A DNA stretch of 64,000 bases from Pristionchus mayeri (GCA_036245805.1 BTRK01000003.1:35853215-35917214), one strand, 5' to 3'; counted from the first letter of the stretch, positions 34,262 to 46,828 are shown. The notes: generated by a model not told the origin, from the sequence alone. Numbers and translations: made by a program.

Positions 34262-36224
34262 TCGCTAATGCTTCACACATCGATCTGCATTTCAGTTGTT
34301 TCCGTTAGTCACCGCGAATCATTTTCGCGGATTAATTTAATCGTAATGCCCATTCAATTTGCTACCTCCAGTTAAATTTTCAGACCAATTGCTAGCCTGT
34401 TTCAGAAACTACATCAGAAATAGAAAGTGGCCGAATACTTTCCGGCGATAGTGTAATTGCAGAGACTCGGCAATCGATAGTGACACTCCTGAATTTGTGT
34501 GCGTGTGCAATGAGGCGATTCTGGGTAGAAATTGTCAGCATTATCGAGCAATGATCTCGATCTCTCCATATCATACACTCTCTCGCTCACTCTGATCGAC
34601 GAGATAGTGAGCGATTCTTCCACTCAACCGTTATCGCGCAGCTTCGAAAGCGGTCACGTGTCGTAAAATACACAAGATATTAATAGAAGCATTCAAACAA
34701 GAATTCAGAAACATTGACGTGGTAACCTTATTGTTCGAGTAATCAACAAGTGTGATCGGATTCAACAATAAAACCGAAGTCGCGCAACGCCCTATTAAAA
34801 TGGAACCGTTGCCAAAAGGGAGAACGTTAAGAATTAAGGGACAAATCAAGGAAGTTGCTCATCCAAAACAAATTATAGATGAAGCTTTAGCACAGAGTCC
34901 CGCAGTAGATATAGCGTGTATTACTCACCAAGAGTGGAAACATACATCTCTGCGAAGGCAAAAATCTCCAGGGAATCAAGGGGACTGGCACATGTTTTTA
35001 TCATTGTAGCTTTTTTTACATTTTTCACCTTCAGTGCAACTCAGAGGTAAGGGCATATATCATGTCATCTGAAAGATTACATAAAAATGGACCCCCGTGA
35101 GCACACTGGGAGGCGAAAGTTTGAGCAATAGTCATAGGATATTTATGCGTGTGTGGGACACAATAAAACTTATGGCCCTTTCCTTTAGAACCGGCTTTAG
35201 GGAATATCCGATGTTGGTTCCGGCTCTTGTGTATCTCATCTCCCATACGAGCTAGAAGGATGGCAAGGTACTCAAAAAACCTGCGTACGTTGCATGAGTA
35301 ATAACGAAATTAACTACATTGCAAGCACAGTCGTTTATGAACGTTTATGATTTCTCTTTTTTATAGTATATTCCATAATTCAGTATTGTTTGAAAAGAAT
35401 GGTGCCCCACAACTAAATATTACCCCATTTGGTAGGAATCCAGTCAACTGCATTCAATGGAAGCGGATATTTTAGTGGCAGTAACATTTTGTTGACTTAG
35501 TTGGTCAATTATTGTTTCAATTCGCAATCTAACACTTTCAAAGTATTTAATCGAACAATCCACGTTGAACAATGTATCATGCAGGAAATATTAATATCAT
35601 AGTCACTCAACATGGTCATGCTCAAAGCAAAAAATTGACGAGCACGTAAGCGGACGAGAATCGATAGCAGAATACGCGCTCCAGTGCAGTCTTCGATGCA
35701 TGCGAAAGCCCACTATAAACTGCTGCAACCTGTAATAACATACTTTAATATAATTATTTATGTAATATTTCACCTTTGCCAGTTCAGCTCGAGCTATGAG
35801 TCCCATCGTATAAGCATTATGCATATTTGTCAGTTGGTATATAATGTAGATTAAACTATTTCCTGTGCTATAAAGATCGCAAAGAACAACTCTCACTTGA
35901 TATAGCTCTGGATATATCTGGATATATCTGGATATAGCCCCTGCTCGAACACACAACAGTTCATTGTAAACATAGACTTAAAATCTCCCTTGGGCTCCCG
36001 CACCTCCGTCTAACATAAATCAGCTTTCTCACTTCTCTCTCATTCTGTAGAAATACACTTCCTAGGACGAAGTGCTTTAATAAGGGTGATGTGTCATTTT
36101 AGAACTCTGCAGAGGGTGAAATATAAAGTATTTCAAATTGAGCAACAAAGAGTTCTACAATGATACATCCTCGATTGAGTGATGAGACGTTATCTGCGAG
36201 AAACTTGAACGCCTTGCCGTTCAG
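34262..36224. other. Intergenic between lectin and receptor array
   Basis: Hairpin-H-like arms occur at 34158-34205 (in the last lectin intron) and about 34555-34615 (CATACACTCTCTCGCTC). An unspliced 85-codon frame (34752-35009) has an unusually protein-like composition (MEPLPKGRTLRIKGQI) but no firm match. The 35.15-35.29 kb stretch resembles part of an element Q arm (CCGGCTCTTGTGTATCTCAT). CTGGATATAT repeats three times at 35905-35935. No confident gene. Confidence 0.45.
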
Positions 36225-37373
36225 CGTTGCACCTCGCCCTGCTCATGCACTCCAACGTGCTCCTCATGCTCTCATTCGGGTATCGAGTGTGGATGCTATC
36301 CAAGAAAGCCATCACTGCATCCTCCGTTAGACGTAGTACTCTGGTTGCGATCGCTCTCGCATCTAGTTCCCCATACTAGACGTAAAAGCAATTCCCACAC
36401 ACTGGAAATCTTAGTTCTATATTTTCGATGCATCGATACAGCACAAGATTTGTAGAAAATTCTAAATTTCCGGTCTTATTCTACAATGCCTGCTCGTATG
36501 AGGACCTCGACCTAGCCGAGGTCTCGAATCTGACCTACTGCACCATCGATTTGTATTCGGCACGTGTGGGCGGGAAATGGCTCGAACGTGGGGTGGTCGT
36601 GTTCGCCGTTGTCTACTTCTCTGTCAGTCTGGTCGCGACGGCCGCCTTTCGCACTAAGCTGGTGGCAAAAATCAGCGAACTGGTGAGTACTCAAAACCAT
36701 GAATCCTTTCTCTCATGCGTAGACCGATGTGCAAGATTAGCAAAAGGTCGGAAAATCAGCCGAAAAAAATATGATATTGATCTCAGAACTGTGCGGCGGA
36801 GCGGTCTCGCCATCAGGCAATCCTGCGCGCGCTCACTGCTCAAGCCCTCCTCCCGGCGTGCATGACACTTGGCTGCATTGGTTTCGTTGTCGACTTCTTG
36901 GAGCTATACCACTCGCCCTACATGCAACGAGCCGAACACATTGTTTGCATATTTTTTCATTGTTTTAGCAATATGGAGGCTTTTCTGATAGAGTTGTCAA
37001 CTGTTATACAAAATTCGTGTAATGGCCGGACGATAGTAGATAGTGTTACTTGAGGGATTATATTTTTGAAATGGAATTAGTCCAAAATTTAAAAAAAGAT
37101 AATTCAGGCGATTTGCCTCTTCGCATTGGCATCGCCTCTTATCACACTTTCCGTTCTACGACCATATCGGAGGTAGGTCAACCCTCGGCTCATTCCGATG
37201 CGACACACCTATGTAATATGATACATGTACTACTTATTATGTGTTATAGGTTCGTGCAAGATTTGTTTTGTTGCCCAACACAAACGGAATTCATTTCACA
37301 TTCGGACGAGCACAGCAAGAAAAGAAGCACAGTAGTTGGAGTTGCCACCATTCAAAACCATTCAGAATATTAA
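36225..37373 (+). pseudogene. Srd-like chemoreceptor, 5'-truncated
   Basis: Matches exons 4-8 of the intact receptor downstream. Exon 4 (from 36225) reads LLMHSNVLLMLSFGYRV but hits TAG at the position of a conserved Trp (SPY* against PSWIML). Exon 5 (36456-36682) holds KFPVLFYNACS and YCTIDLYSARVGGKW. Exon 6 is 36787-36942 (ILRALTAQALLP), exon 7 37108-37172 (FALASPLITLSVLRPYR) and exon 8 37250-37373 (RFVQDLFCC to TAA). No counterparts of exons 1-3 lie upstream. The last three exons keep phase, so loss was probably recent. As a family these are 7TM chemosensory receptors on sensory neuron cilia. Confidence 0.7.
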
Positions 37374-37520
37374 CGTTGAAAGTTCGTTCATTATCAGTAG
37401 TTTGTTATATTATGCATCTCCATGTGAATATACGGTGCTTTGGGCTATCTGTTTTAAATTCGAGATGACATCACAGAGTTGATATGCATTTGGCAGGAAT
37501 CAATTTCATAAATTGCATGC
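37374..37520. other. Spacer before the LINE tail
   Basis: Short intergenic sequence after the receptor stop codon; nothing recognised. Confidence 0.5.
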
Positions 37521-39904
37521 CAATCAATCAATCAATAAATCAATCAAATTTATCACGTCAGGCGATTAACACCAGATGAGGAATAGGCAGTTCTATTCTT
37601 CGGCAGTTCCTTGCCACCAGTTCGAGCCAAGGGATCTTCTTAGGTCATCTTTCCATCGCGCTCTAGGCTGTCCTTGGGGACGGGTCTTGTTGTAAGGGAC
37701 TCAATCTGTAGATGCGCGGCTCCACTGGTCAAGTCCCACGCGTCCCAGCTTCCGAGCCCACTTAGTCTTCCTTCTGAGCGCTTCTTTATTCCAGTCGCGC
37801 AGGTTTGTCGCTTTGCGGATGTTCTCGTTCCTCCATCGATCTCGTAAGCTGATTCCAAGCATTTTCCGCTACATCTTACGCTGCGTCACACTAAGTCTCT
37901 CCTTCTCACTTGCTCGCAGTGCCCAAAGCTCGCTCCCATAGAGTACGTTAGAAGAGACGCAGCTCTCAAATAGTCGTCGTCTAGTCTTCATAGGAAGCAA
38001 CCTTTTAGAAAGGAGGTGGGACAATTTACTCCAGGCGAACCATCCCAAGCGAATCCTATGTTCAACTTCAGCCAGGTGATCGAGGGGAAGGGAGATTCTT
38101 CCTCCAAGATAGGTTGCAGAATCGGCGAAATTGAACAGTTGATTATTGTTGATGATTGGGGCTCGGGTTGTTGTACATGATGTAAGGTCTTTCCTGAGTC
38201 AACTTCCCATCCGACTCGAGCACATGAATCCATCAGTTTCCGCAACATTCTTTCAAGTTCGGGGCGTGTCGTGGCAACGAGAACCACGTCGTCAGCGTAT
38301 TCGAGGTGGATTAAATTTTTTCCATCGATCCTCAGTCCATCTTGCTCCCAGTCTATGTCGTTCATTGCTTGTCTCAAAACGGCATTGAATAGGCTGGGGG
38401 AGAGAGTATCTCCTTGGCGGACGCCTCATCTCACATTCACTTCGACGAACTCCTCGTTGACTCGAATTCTTGTGGTGGATGACTCGTACAAACGTCGCAG
38501 AAGATGGATCAGTGCGGGGTGTACTCCAAAGGTCCAGAGAGCTTGCCAGACTGCACTCCACTCAACACAATCGAAAGCCTTGCGAAAGTAGACGAAACCG
38601 AGGTACAAGGGAATACCGTACGGGAATACCGTTCGTTCGACAATCTGTTTGACGGTGTGAAGGTTATCGAGAGTGCTATGTCCTCTGCGGAAACCAGTCT
38701 GGGTGGGAGACTCTGTTTCTCCTAGCGTTCTTTCGATTCTTTTGAAAATCACGCGCGTACATTTCTTGAGAGTGACGGTGAGTAGCGAGATAGGTCGAAA
38801 GTTGTTGATGAGGGAAGGGTCCCCTTTCTTGTGTAGAAGTGAGACGACAGCTTGGACCATATCTTCAGGAACTTGATCTCCAAACACGAGGTGATTGAGT
38901 AGATCAGAAAGGAAAGGAGCACGGTGAGCTCTCGAATGGTAGAGCATATCGGGGAGAACACCATCGGAACCAGCAGAGTGACCACACTTGAGATGAGAGA
39001 GGGCATCATAGGTCTCATCAGGAAGGAAAGGGGGGAGAGAATCGATAGATTGAGAAGGAATGGCAAGAGGAAGCTCCATTGCTGGCTGGTAGATGGACCC
39101 TAAGAAACTTTGGACCGCAGTCTTAGTTACAACTCGTGAAAGAGCACCGGTGACCGGGTCAGGAACTTGAAGTCTCTTGCGGGAGGAGGGAAGATTCAAC
39201 ATTGCTTTGACTATTCTTCCTTTGCGTGCTGCATCTATCGCTCGGCTTTCCTTCCTTCTCTTGATATCCGTGATGATGCTGGTTCTGGCCGTTTTGCAAG
39301 AGATGGAGAAGGCGACATTGGATTGTGGAATTGATCGAAGGAAATGTCGCTGGGCCAGGAGGTTTTGGGTTGCAGGGGAGATCCAAGGTGGGGACTGCTT
39401 CTTCTTCCAACAGTTTGTTGCAGCCGTCTTTGCAAACGCTTGTATCTTGTGAACGGCGTCTGTGGCTGAGGTCGAGCGAGCAAGGGGCATTGATGCGAGA
39501 AGACTCGCATTGGCAGTAAAAGCGACTTTATCGAAGACCAGTCGCTCCCTGCATCTTTTATGCCGCACCTTGTTGGGAATAGAGAGGGCGAGTCGGACGA
39601 GGCGATGATCCGAGTTGAATTGGAAGTTTCCGACGACACCACAGTTGACAACTCGTGCTATGATGGGCGAAGCAACGAAATCAATTTGGTTGAATGTGGT
39701 GCCGTTGGGCGATCGCCAAGTCCAGATCCTGCCCCGACGCCGTTTGGGTAAGGTGTTTTGAATGCGCAACTTGTTCTGCACGCAGGTCTCTGTGAAAGAG
39801 CGCCCACGTGAGTTGGGGGTCGGAGAAGCAAATTCGCCGACAAATCTTTCATTGCCAGGCTCCTTTACGACTCTACAATTGAAATCCCCGACCAAGATTG
39901 GCAT
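37521..39904 (-). mobile_element. RTE-clade LINE, 5'-truncated, multiply mutated
   Basis: Same family as the 9-11.9 kb element. It has the (TTGA)n tail at its 3' end (37521-37546), and protein similarity begins abruptly in the endonuclease at PILVGDFNCRV (39904). The RT is open through RPISLLTVTLKKCTRVI, TQTGFRRGHSTLDNLH and FRKAFDCVEW, then has an in-frame TGA in the NVR*GVRQGD motif (about 38430). YADD is present in LEYADDVVLVA. Further frameshifts follow after VGWEVDSGKT. Loss of the 5' end is the usual outcome of incomplete reverse transcription. It lies on the opposite strand to the receptor genes on both sides. Confidence 0.9.
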
Positions 39905-40597
39905 GAAACATATGTCAATACATGCATGTCAATACATGATTGAAAATGAACAATATCTATAAAAACACCAAAAATTAACAGTCATGCGTATGTATTTGTA
40001 CCACCACTGTTGAGAGACTAGAGTTGCGTATTGTTGATAGAATGCACAGAGCGAGATGCATACAATACATATAAATATCGTTTTATTCACATAAAACAAG
40101 AATCCGTTGTCGGGTGATGATTTACGATCTCGGTTTTAATCGTAATTAGTGGTACAATATGGAAAGATGGAGAGAGAAAACGCTTGCATTTTTGATCGGA
40201 CTCAAAGCTGATGTAGAAATGCACATCGAGCATCTTAGATTCGAAGAAAAATATGATAGTTTTGTCATAAGGTAAGTACGTCCTTGCAACTCATTGTGAG
40301 AGTAAACTGTCACGTTCTTATTCAAATGTAGGGGAGCGCATACTGGTTACAATGAAACAATACGTTTGGCAAATGTTACCCCCCCCCCCCCCTCCCCCGA
40401 TTATGTATTTGATTGCTGTGGAAATTTGCAAAGCTTTGCGAACAATTTTCCCAGTTGCAAAAATTTTCTCAAGAAATAAGTAAAACGGCTTTTTTAATTT
40501 GTGCAAATCACAATAACAATTACTTCGTTTTCTCACCAATCTTTAAAGAATGATGATAAAAGGCACATTTGCACGTTTATGATCAGTAGTGGTTGGC
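39905..40597. other. Upstream region of the intact receptor gene
   Basis: No exon recognised. Contains a C-rich run at 40380-40397. The promoter of the receptor presumably lies here, but no clear core element is visible. Confidence 0.45.
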
Positions 40598-42684
40598 ATG
40601 ATCTCGACAGATGCTGTCGCTCATATCATCATTCTATCTGGTCTCGATATTACTTCTGTCGTGCTGAATATGACGCTCATCGTTGCGATTATTACCCGGT
40701 ACTTCAAGTTGCATGGATCCTTTTAAATTACCACTCTTTGTTGGTACTCTCGGTCAGATGGGTGAAACAGAGTACGCAAAGGAGATAAATGACTATGAAA
40801 CCAAAAAGTAGGCAGAGCGGCCGTTTCAGGACTCCCTCTTATCTTCGTTCTTACTCGATTCTCCTTGTGAATACTGCGATGGTTGATATGATCGCGCCGA
40901 TCACAAGTGCCGCTGTCGTTCTCAGGTATTATTCTCCATGCAAACTATAGCATATCGATCCCTAGTGATACCCGAGAGTGGTGACCGCCGGGGTTCGCAT
41001 GGTGTCGTCGTAATATTTAAGGTTTTTTCTATCTCCAGGAAAAAATACGTTGTTTACACGTTATCCATCTCAATTTGCATGTTTGTGAACGTGGACGGCT
41101 TCGTTGTGTTCGACTTCGCTGGGCCCTGCACATTGCTTAGCGTGAACCACTGCCACGCCATCTTCTGTGAGAATCTTTCTAGTTTGACTCGCATTGTGAT
41201 ATAATATCTGCGAAATAGTCCGGAAAACCTAGGATAAAAATAAGACAATTTGTTCAGCTTTGAACGTTGCGCTAATGATTCACTCCAACACACTCCTTGT
41301 ACTGTCCTTCGCATACCGAGTGCGGATTCTCGCCCAGAAAGCGACCAGCACCATCACCGCCGTTCCTCGCAGCACCCTGGTTACGGTAACCATCATCTCC
41401 ACCATCCCCAGCTGGATTATGCTGGTCAGTCCGTGATTCATAATTACTGAATCCTAGTGGAATTTAGAAACATGCGATTACGATTTCGCATTTCCGGTCG
41501 CATTCTACGGCGCGTGTTCGTTTGATGTCGAATTGCCGGAATTTGCGAACAAGACCTATTGTGCATTCGACATGTACTCGACCCGTGCGGGAGCGAAATG
41601 GATGGGAAAAAGTGTGGTCGCGTCCATAATCTGCTTCTTCGTGACATGCCTCAGCACGATGACCTTCTTACGAGCAAAGCTGATTGCGAAGATCAGTGCA
41701 TTGGTGTGTGGATCTTCGCATATGCATTAGGGTTCCTGCTTTCAAGTATGTTTCGTGTGCGCTTTATGTATGTAATATATAACGTACATGAAACACACTT
41801 GAAAGTCGAAGCCCAACTGGGCCAAAAAGCCCAATTGGGGGAACACTAATATGCACACTATTACATTGAGCCAACCCGTATTACGGTGGAGCACATCACA
41901 CTATTCCGTAAATAATTCATGCGAATGTTCGGAATGAAGACGTTTCATGTATTATAGGGCAGTGCGGCGGAGCGCACTTGTCAACGTGCAATTCTGCGTT
42001 CGCTCACCGCCCAAGCCCTCCTGCCGATCTGCATGATCATCCCCGTCATCTGTTTCTTCATCGACTTCTTCGGAATCTATCAATCTCCCTTCTTGCAGCG
42101 ATCGGCACACACAGTTTGTTGTTATACAAATCCGTTGCCCTGCCTATTAGCTGATTCTGGCAAGGTTTTCGCTTGTTTTTTGTTCGGATGCATAGGCTCT
42201 CAGAAGGATTGATTGGGTTAGGTGTTCCATTCATATTACATATTGAATAATTGATTCGTACAACATAAATCAGGCGTTGTTCATTAGCAGGCACAAAACA
42301 AGCAATGTTAAAGGTTGTCAGCACATTCCCATTCGCATCGCCAATCATCACTCTTCTTGCTCTTCCACCATACCGGAGGTTGTTTTTGATAATAAAACTA
42401 CTAGTCTATACCATTTTTAGAGGAACGAATACATCTAGAACAATCTAAAATCGAGATTATTCGGTATGATAATGTCCTTGATGAAAATCGTGACATTCTA
42501 ACGCCCAGCCGCACCATCAAATATGATGGAAGACTGTAAAATCGCTTTACATAGCTCCATATTTATTTTTTTCACTTTTTATAGGTTCGTGCAGCACATG
42601 TTCTGCTGCTCAACTATAGCTGTAGCCGACTCTCAATCGGACGAGATCAGCAGGAAAAGAAGCACGAAAGTGACCACCATTTGA
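40598..42684 (+). CDS. Srd-like seven-transmembrane chemoreceptor (intact)
   Basis: Eight exons join in phase to 361 aa: 40598-40698, 40830-40925, 41039-41166, 41258-41424, 41458-41703, 41958-42117, 42291-42378 and 42585-42684. TM1 includes VVLNMTLIVAIIT. TM2 follows RTPSYLRSYSILLVNTAMVD, a motif of the Srd/Str superfamily. TM3-4 contain GPCTLL and HSNTLLVLSFAYRVRI. The later part has ILRSLTAQALLPICMIIPV and the C-terminal SPIITLLALPPYRRFVQ, again Srd-like. The cytosolic tail is short and basic (RKRSTK). Likely a GPCR for environmental chemicals in ciliated neurons; the ligand cannot be inferred. The Srd assignment over other Str-superfamily groups is by remembered motif order. Confidence 0.85.
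41728..41848. mobile_element. hAT-type MITE in receptor intron 5
   Basis: Starts TAGGGTTCC and ends GGAACACTA, with 8-bp flanks ATATGCAT and ATATGCAC (one mismatch). The interior is shared with the 153-bp copy at 45211-45363 (CTTTCAAGTATGTTTCGTGT, TATATAACGTACATGAAACA), but part of the left arm is deleted. TAGGG ends and 8-bp duplications are typical of hAT elements. Confidence 0.8.
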
Positions 42685-43188
42685 GACCATTCAGAAGATG
42701 CCCGGAAGCGAATGTCAGCACAAGCGGGTTAACGCCCATCGTCACATTTCCTGATTTCAATCAAATGTAATAGTTATTTTCTCAAAATAATTTATGTTCT
42801 CAATAAAATATCGTTGCCATATGTTATAAGTTTCTACTCAGTTTGCTTTAGCCCTGTCGTGGATTGTTATAATGGTACATTGAGCCGCGGTGAAATGAGT
42901 CTTCGCTGCGAATGTTTTTTACACATTAGCAGTGGCATTTGTTGGGATTTCAAGTGGATGAAACAATGTATATGGATGTGTTCAGAGAACTGGTATATCG
43001 TCGAAGAAATTGAGAAAAACACAATCACTTTATAGTGATCAGCTAATATTGTGGTATCATGTTTCTTCGAAATAATGCCTGTGTGGACAGCAATTTCGCT
43101 GAGGAAAACTACATCATTAGTTGAAAAACAATTACAATTTCCTAAAAATGTAGTGACAATAAAACAGCTCGCTTCACCAGTAGTCGCC
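42685..43188. other. Spacer between second and third receptor genes
   Basis: Non-coding as far as I can see. It contains an AATAAA at about 42803 that could serve as a poly(A) signal for the upstream gene. Confidence 0.45.
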
Positions 43189-44925
43189 ATGGTTTCTACT
43201 GATGAGTTTGTTCATATCATCGTCGAAGCTGCTCTGGATTTCAACTCACTCGTGCTGAATATCATCCTAATCATTGCAATTGTTACTCGGTACTGCCACT
43301 TATCTAGGGGTTCATTAGTTCTGGATTCTGGATTTTGCTATCAATGGTGCACAGTACATTTGCTTTTGGGCACTATGAATTGGTACCACACATTTCTCGT
43401 GAGAAATCACTTCATGCCCAGGACCCCATCTCACATGCACAAGTTCTCGGTCATCCTGATAAACACAGCGATAGTGGACACAACAGCTGCTATCACGAGT
43501 TTTGTAGCAGTGCTCAGGTACTCTTGTGCGTAGTTCAAATGCCAGTTCATGCTTCCAGTCGTTATCATTAACTAGTTCGTATTATGATAAACTTTCTGAG
43601 AGAATGAGGATTTCAATGAACTTCTATTGAAAAGCCAATGAGCATTTTTGATAAAGTGAATGACATTAAACGTGGTTTATACATATCCGGCCTCTCACGA
43701 GAAAATCGGGATAAATCAGCATTTTCAGTTGACATTCGAATTTTCGGAAATCTTGTATATTATGTTTCCATTTAGTACTTGACTGGACTAGCCTAAATCT
43801 CAAGTTTCGGAATTTTTACATGCGCTGCAGCTGCAGCAGGCTGATGCAAAGTTGAGACGTTTGGCATCGTTTAGTGAAGTTTTCACCTATAAAAGTGGTG
43901 ATATTTGTCCGCCACAGAGTTTCTATGATCAAATAAACGATTATGGCACATGTTGTTCATTTCTCACTTTTGAGACCTTTGCAGCAGACGCGTGGTGGAC
44001 CAGTTTTTAATTTCCCACTCGAACACTGATTTTTGCGGATCTCCAAACTTTTCCAGTTTGTAGAGCTTGAAATTCTGCACATACTACATTTTTTTGTGAT
44101 TTTATCTCTGTGGTCTTGGCACATTCCGAAGCCGGCGAAAACCTCACAACGGGGTGCACGGTTCACCTGCAGTGGAACTGAGTTCGCTCAGTCGCTAGTT
44201 CGAACCACAACCATAGCAGATAAGTTTTGCCATCCTTCTTGCTCATCCATATGACCCGTAATACTTTGAGACTTGCTTTCTCGATTTTATCACATGACAA
44301 AAAACTTGTCTGCTATGGCTGGGGTTCGAACTAGCGGCTTAGCGAACTCAGTTCCACTGCAGGTGAAACGTGCAGCCCGTTGTGGGGTTTTCTCCGGCTT
44401 GGGAATGTGCCAAGACCATAAAATCACCAAAAAATCTGGTATGCGCAAAATTTCAAGCTCTACAAACTGGGAAGTTTGGAGATCCGCAAAAAATCTGTGA
44501 TTGAATGGGAAATTAAAAACTGGTCCACCACGCGTCTGCTGCAAAAGTCGCAAAAGTGAGAAATGAACAACATATGCCAAAATCGTTCGTTTTATCATAG
44601 AAACACTTTGGCGGTCAAATATCACCACGTTTATAGGTGAGCACAGCAATAACCGATGCCCCATGTCTCAACTTTGCAGCAGCCTGCTGCAGCTGCAAGA
44701 TGCAATGGGGTCAAAACAGACAAGATTAAGCACCTGTGCCCCAATCCCGAACAAAAAAAAATAAAATTGAAAAATTTGTATTTTCCATGTCAACACGCTG
44801 TCCCGATTCTCTAGTGAGAGGCCTGATATGTTCCTGCAGGTTTTCCAACGTGGACGGTTTCATTGTGCTATCTCACACGGGCCCCTGTACACTGTTTGGC
44901 GCTCATCAGTGTCACGCCATCTTCT
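43189..44925 (+). pseudogene. Srd-like chemoreceptor, 3'-truncated
   Basis: Exon 1 (43189-43289, MVSTDEFVHIIVEAALDF) and exon 2 (43422-43517, TPSHMHKFSVILINTAIVD) have exactly the lengths of the intact neighbour's exons (101 and 96 nt). Exon 3 (44840-44925) keeps NVDGFIVLSHTGPCTLF and HQCHAIF but lacks about 45 nt at its start. Intron 2 holds a 1.1 kb palindrome that ends 13 bp before the exon 3 acceptor. Just after the exon 3 donor, element E begins and no exons 4-8 follow. The loss of the 3' half is therefore associated with transposon insertion. Confidence 0.72.
43688..44824. mobile_element. ~1.14 kb palindrome in intron 2 of the third receptor gene
   Basis: CGGCCTCTCACGAGAAAATC faces GATTCTCTAGTGAGAGGCC. 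The arms mirror inward, for example CAGCAGACGCGTGGTGGACC near 43982 against GGTCCACCACGCGTCTGC near 44521, with the centre near 44.26 kb. Flanked by ATATC and GATAT. Its right edge abuts the exon 3 acceptor. Confidence 0.82.
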
Positions 44926-44937
44926 GTGAAGACATAT

Positions 44938-45202
44938 GAGATGAATCGCGAGAGAATCGACCACGCTGCGGCGGTAGGATTCAAGTTTGTCCGATCCCGC
45001 TATAATTTTAGTTATAAGTATTTCAAATGATTCTCTTTCAAACTGCGTCGGCAGAATTTTGATATCGCTCGTCAACGTCGAGATTCAGAAGGCCAAAGTT
45101 GGGGCTATCACATATCGACAGTCAAATCGGTATCACTTAAATGATCATAAAATCGTTTAAAATAACGATCGAAAGTCGTTCTTTTTTTAGAAAGAAAGCT
45201 GG
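44938..45202. mobile_element. Element E, partial copy 2
   Basis: Starts GAGATGAATCGCGAGAGAAT after ATAT. It follows one E arm (CTTCAAACTGCGTCGGC region, GAGATTCAGAAGGCCAAAG, AAATGATCATAAAATC) for about 265 bp and then meets the hAT MITE at 45211. No second arm remains. Confidence 0.8.
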
Positions 45203-45210
45203 GAACATAC

Positions 45211-45363
45211 TAGGGTTCCCCGAATTGGGCTGTTTGGCCCAGTTGGGCTTCTGCTTTCAAGTATGTTTCGTGTGCGCTTTATGTATGTAATATATAACGT
45301 ACATGAAACATACTTGAAAGTCGAAGCCCAACTGGGCCAAAAAGCCTAATTGGGGGAACCCTA
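45211..45363. mobile_element. hAT-type MITE, full copy with perfect 8-bp duplication
   Basis: TAGGGTTCCCCGAATTGGGC to the inverse ...GGGGGAACCCTA, flanked by GAACATAC at 45203-45210 and 45364-45371. The 153-bp unit folds almost end to end. It was inserted after element E copy 2 lost its second arm, or at that boundary. Confidence 0.88.
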
Positions 45364-45371
45364 GAACATAC

Positions 45372-46363
45372 TCGAGCATCGCCAGAATTTCGATACGCAC
45401 CTGCGCGCGCGGCAGCGCGGATCACGTAAAAAGATACAGTGACCCATGAAATTTTTTATATCGATCCTAATCGATGCGGCGGTAGGGGCGATGCATTCCT
45501 TGACTAATTCTAAGACTTTTTACTTCGGGGAGTTTTTCGATTAGATTCCATCTAACGCCGGAAATCGATATTCCCGCTTTTATTTCGGACATGAATGCAA
45601 TTCCCCAGAAATTTTTCAAGAACTTTGACAAATATTATTGTTGATATAGCTTCCACTTGAGCCGATACATCTTTCACTGGAAAGGCGCAAATTAATATTT
45701 CCCGGAAGTTAGTTCAAATGAATTTTGAATGACTTATGGTGTGCCTTTTGGGTTACTGTAAGTGAGTGCAAACGTTGGACGACTTTTCCCAATTGGCGTA
45801 ACATGGTGTAAAATCGATTTTCAGCCCACGTAACACCAATTGGGAAAAGTCGTCCAACGTTTGCACTCGAAAAGTCGTCCAACGTTTGCACTCGCTTACC
45901 GTAACCCAAAAGGCACACCATAAGTCATTTAAAATTCATTTGAACTCACTTCCGGGAAATATTAATTTGCACCTTTCTACTGAAGGATGTATCGGCTCAT
46001 GTGGAAGCTATATCAACAATAATATTTGTCATAGTTCTTGAAAAATTGTCCGGAATAAAAGCGGGAATATCGATTTCCGGCGTTAGATGGAATCTAATCG
46101 AAAAACTCCCCGAAGTAAAAAAGTCTTAGAATTAGTCAAGGAATGCATCGCCCCTACCGCCGCATCGATTGGGATCGATATAAAAAATTTCATGTGTTAC
46201 TGTATCTTTTTACATGATCCGCGCTGCCGCGCGCGCGGATGCGTATCGAAATTCTGGCGATGCTCGTCGATTACCCTCGTCGAGGCCGCCCTATTGGCGA
46301 AATCAGAAGCAATTCGAATTTTCGGCCTGTGCCAAGTTTATTTCGATTCTCTCAGATAGTGTG

Positions 46364-46364
<1 letters not shown>
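45372..46364. repeat. Palindromic element P, copy 5
   Basis: Both arms are present (CTTTTTACTTCGGGGAGTTT / AACTCCCCGAAGTAAAAAAG), centred near 45.83 kb. About 120 bp is missing from the outer left arm. The right end reaches TCTCAGATAGTGTGTTATA. The AAAGTCGTCCAACGTTTGCA unit is duplicated in tandem at about 45848-45895. Confidence 0.82.

Positions 46365-46407
<43 letters not shown>
46365..46407. repeat. (TA)n microsatellite
   Basis: About 21 TA units directly at the right end of element P copy 5. It may have grown from the TATA-type flank of that element. Confidence 0.9.
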
Positions 46408-46409
<2 letters not shown>

Positions 46410-46828
46410 GACGAGATACGAATATTATTTTATGTGTGTCGAACAGAATAATTTGACTCCTCACACTGAGGTTTCATAGTGATAGAATAGGAAGAGAGAA
46501 GGGAGTACAAAAAGAAGCGAGGGAGAAAATAAGAAATCTAGTCAACTGGTCTCATCTGTCTTCGTCTGGTCAGTATATGAGGAGGGAACCGATGAGGAGG
46601 CACTCAGGTAGACCAGGTAGATGAGGAGGCACTCAGGTAGACCAGGTAAAATCAATCGAAAAGCATGTAACTCCATTCCTGCATTATGATTGCTGGGAGA
46701 TCATTTTTAAAATACTGTGCCACCCCCGGGCATTCTTTGTTACATGTTTGCAGATAACGCGTTTTAATTATTCGGAAAAATAAAATTATTCGGTTGCGAT
46801 ATAACATTTCAATTGAATGATGCTTTAG
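46408..46828. other. Upstream of the first DDI-like gene
   Basis: Contains a 29-bp tandem duplication (GAGGAGGCACTCAGGTAGAC twice, 46578-46646). No start exon for the downstream gene could be identified here. Confidence 0.45.

Noticed and set aside
34752..35009. Unspliced galectin-like frame (PLPKGRTLRIKGQI)
   Set aside because: Only the first strand resembles a galectin; the sugar-binding residues and the rest of the fold are missing. Mentioned in the intergenic entry only.
42867..43190. Minus-strand 107-codon frame
   Set aside because: No motif, and it lies in the 5' flank of a plus-strand receptor gene.
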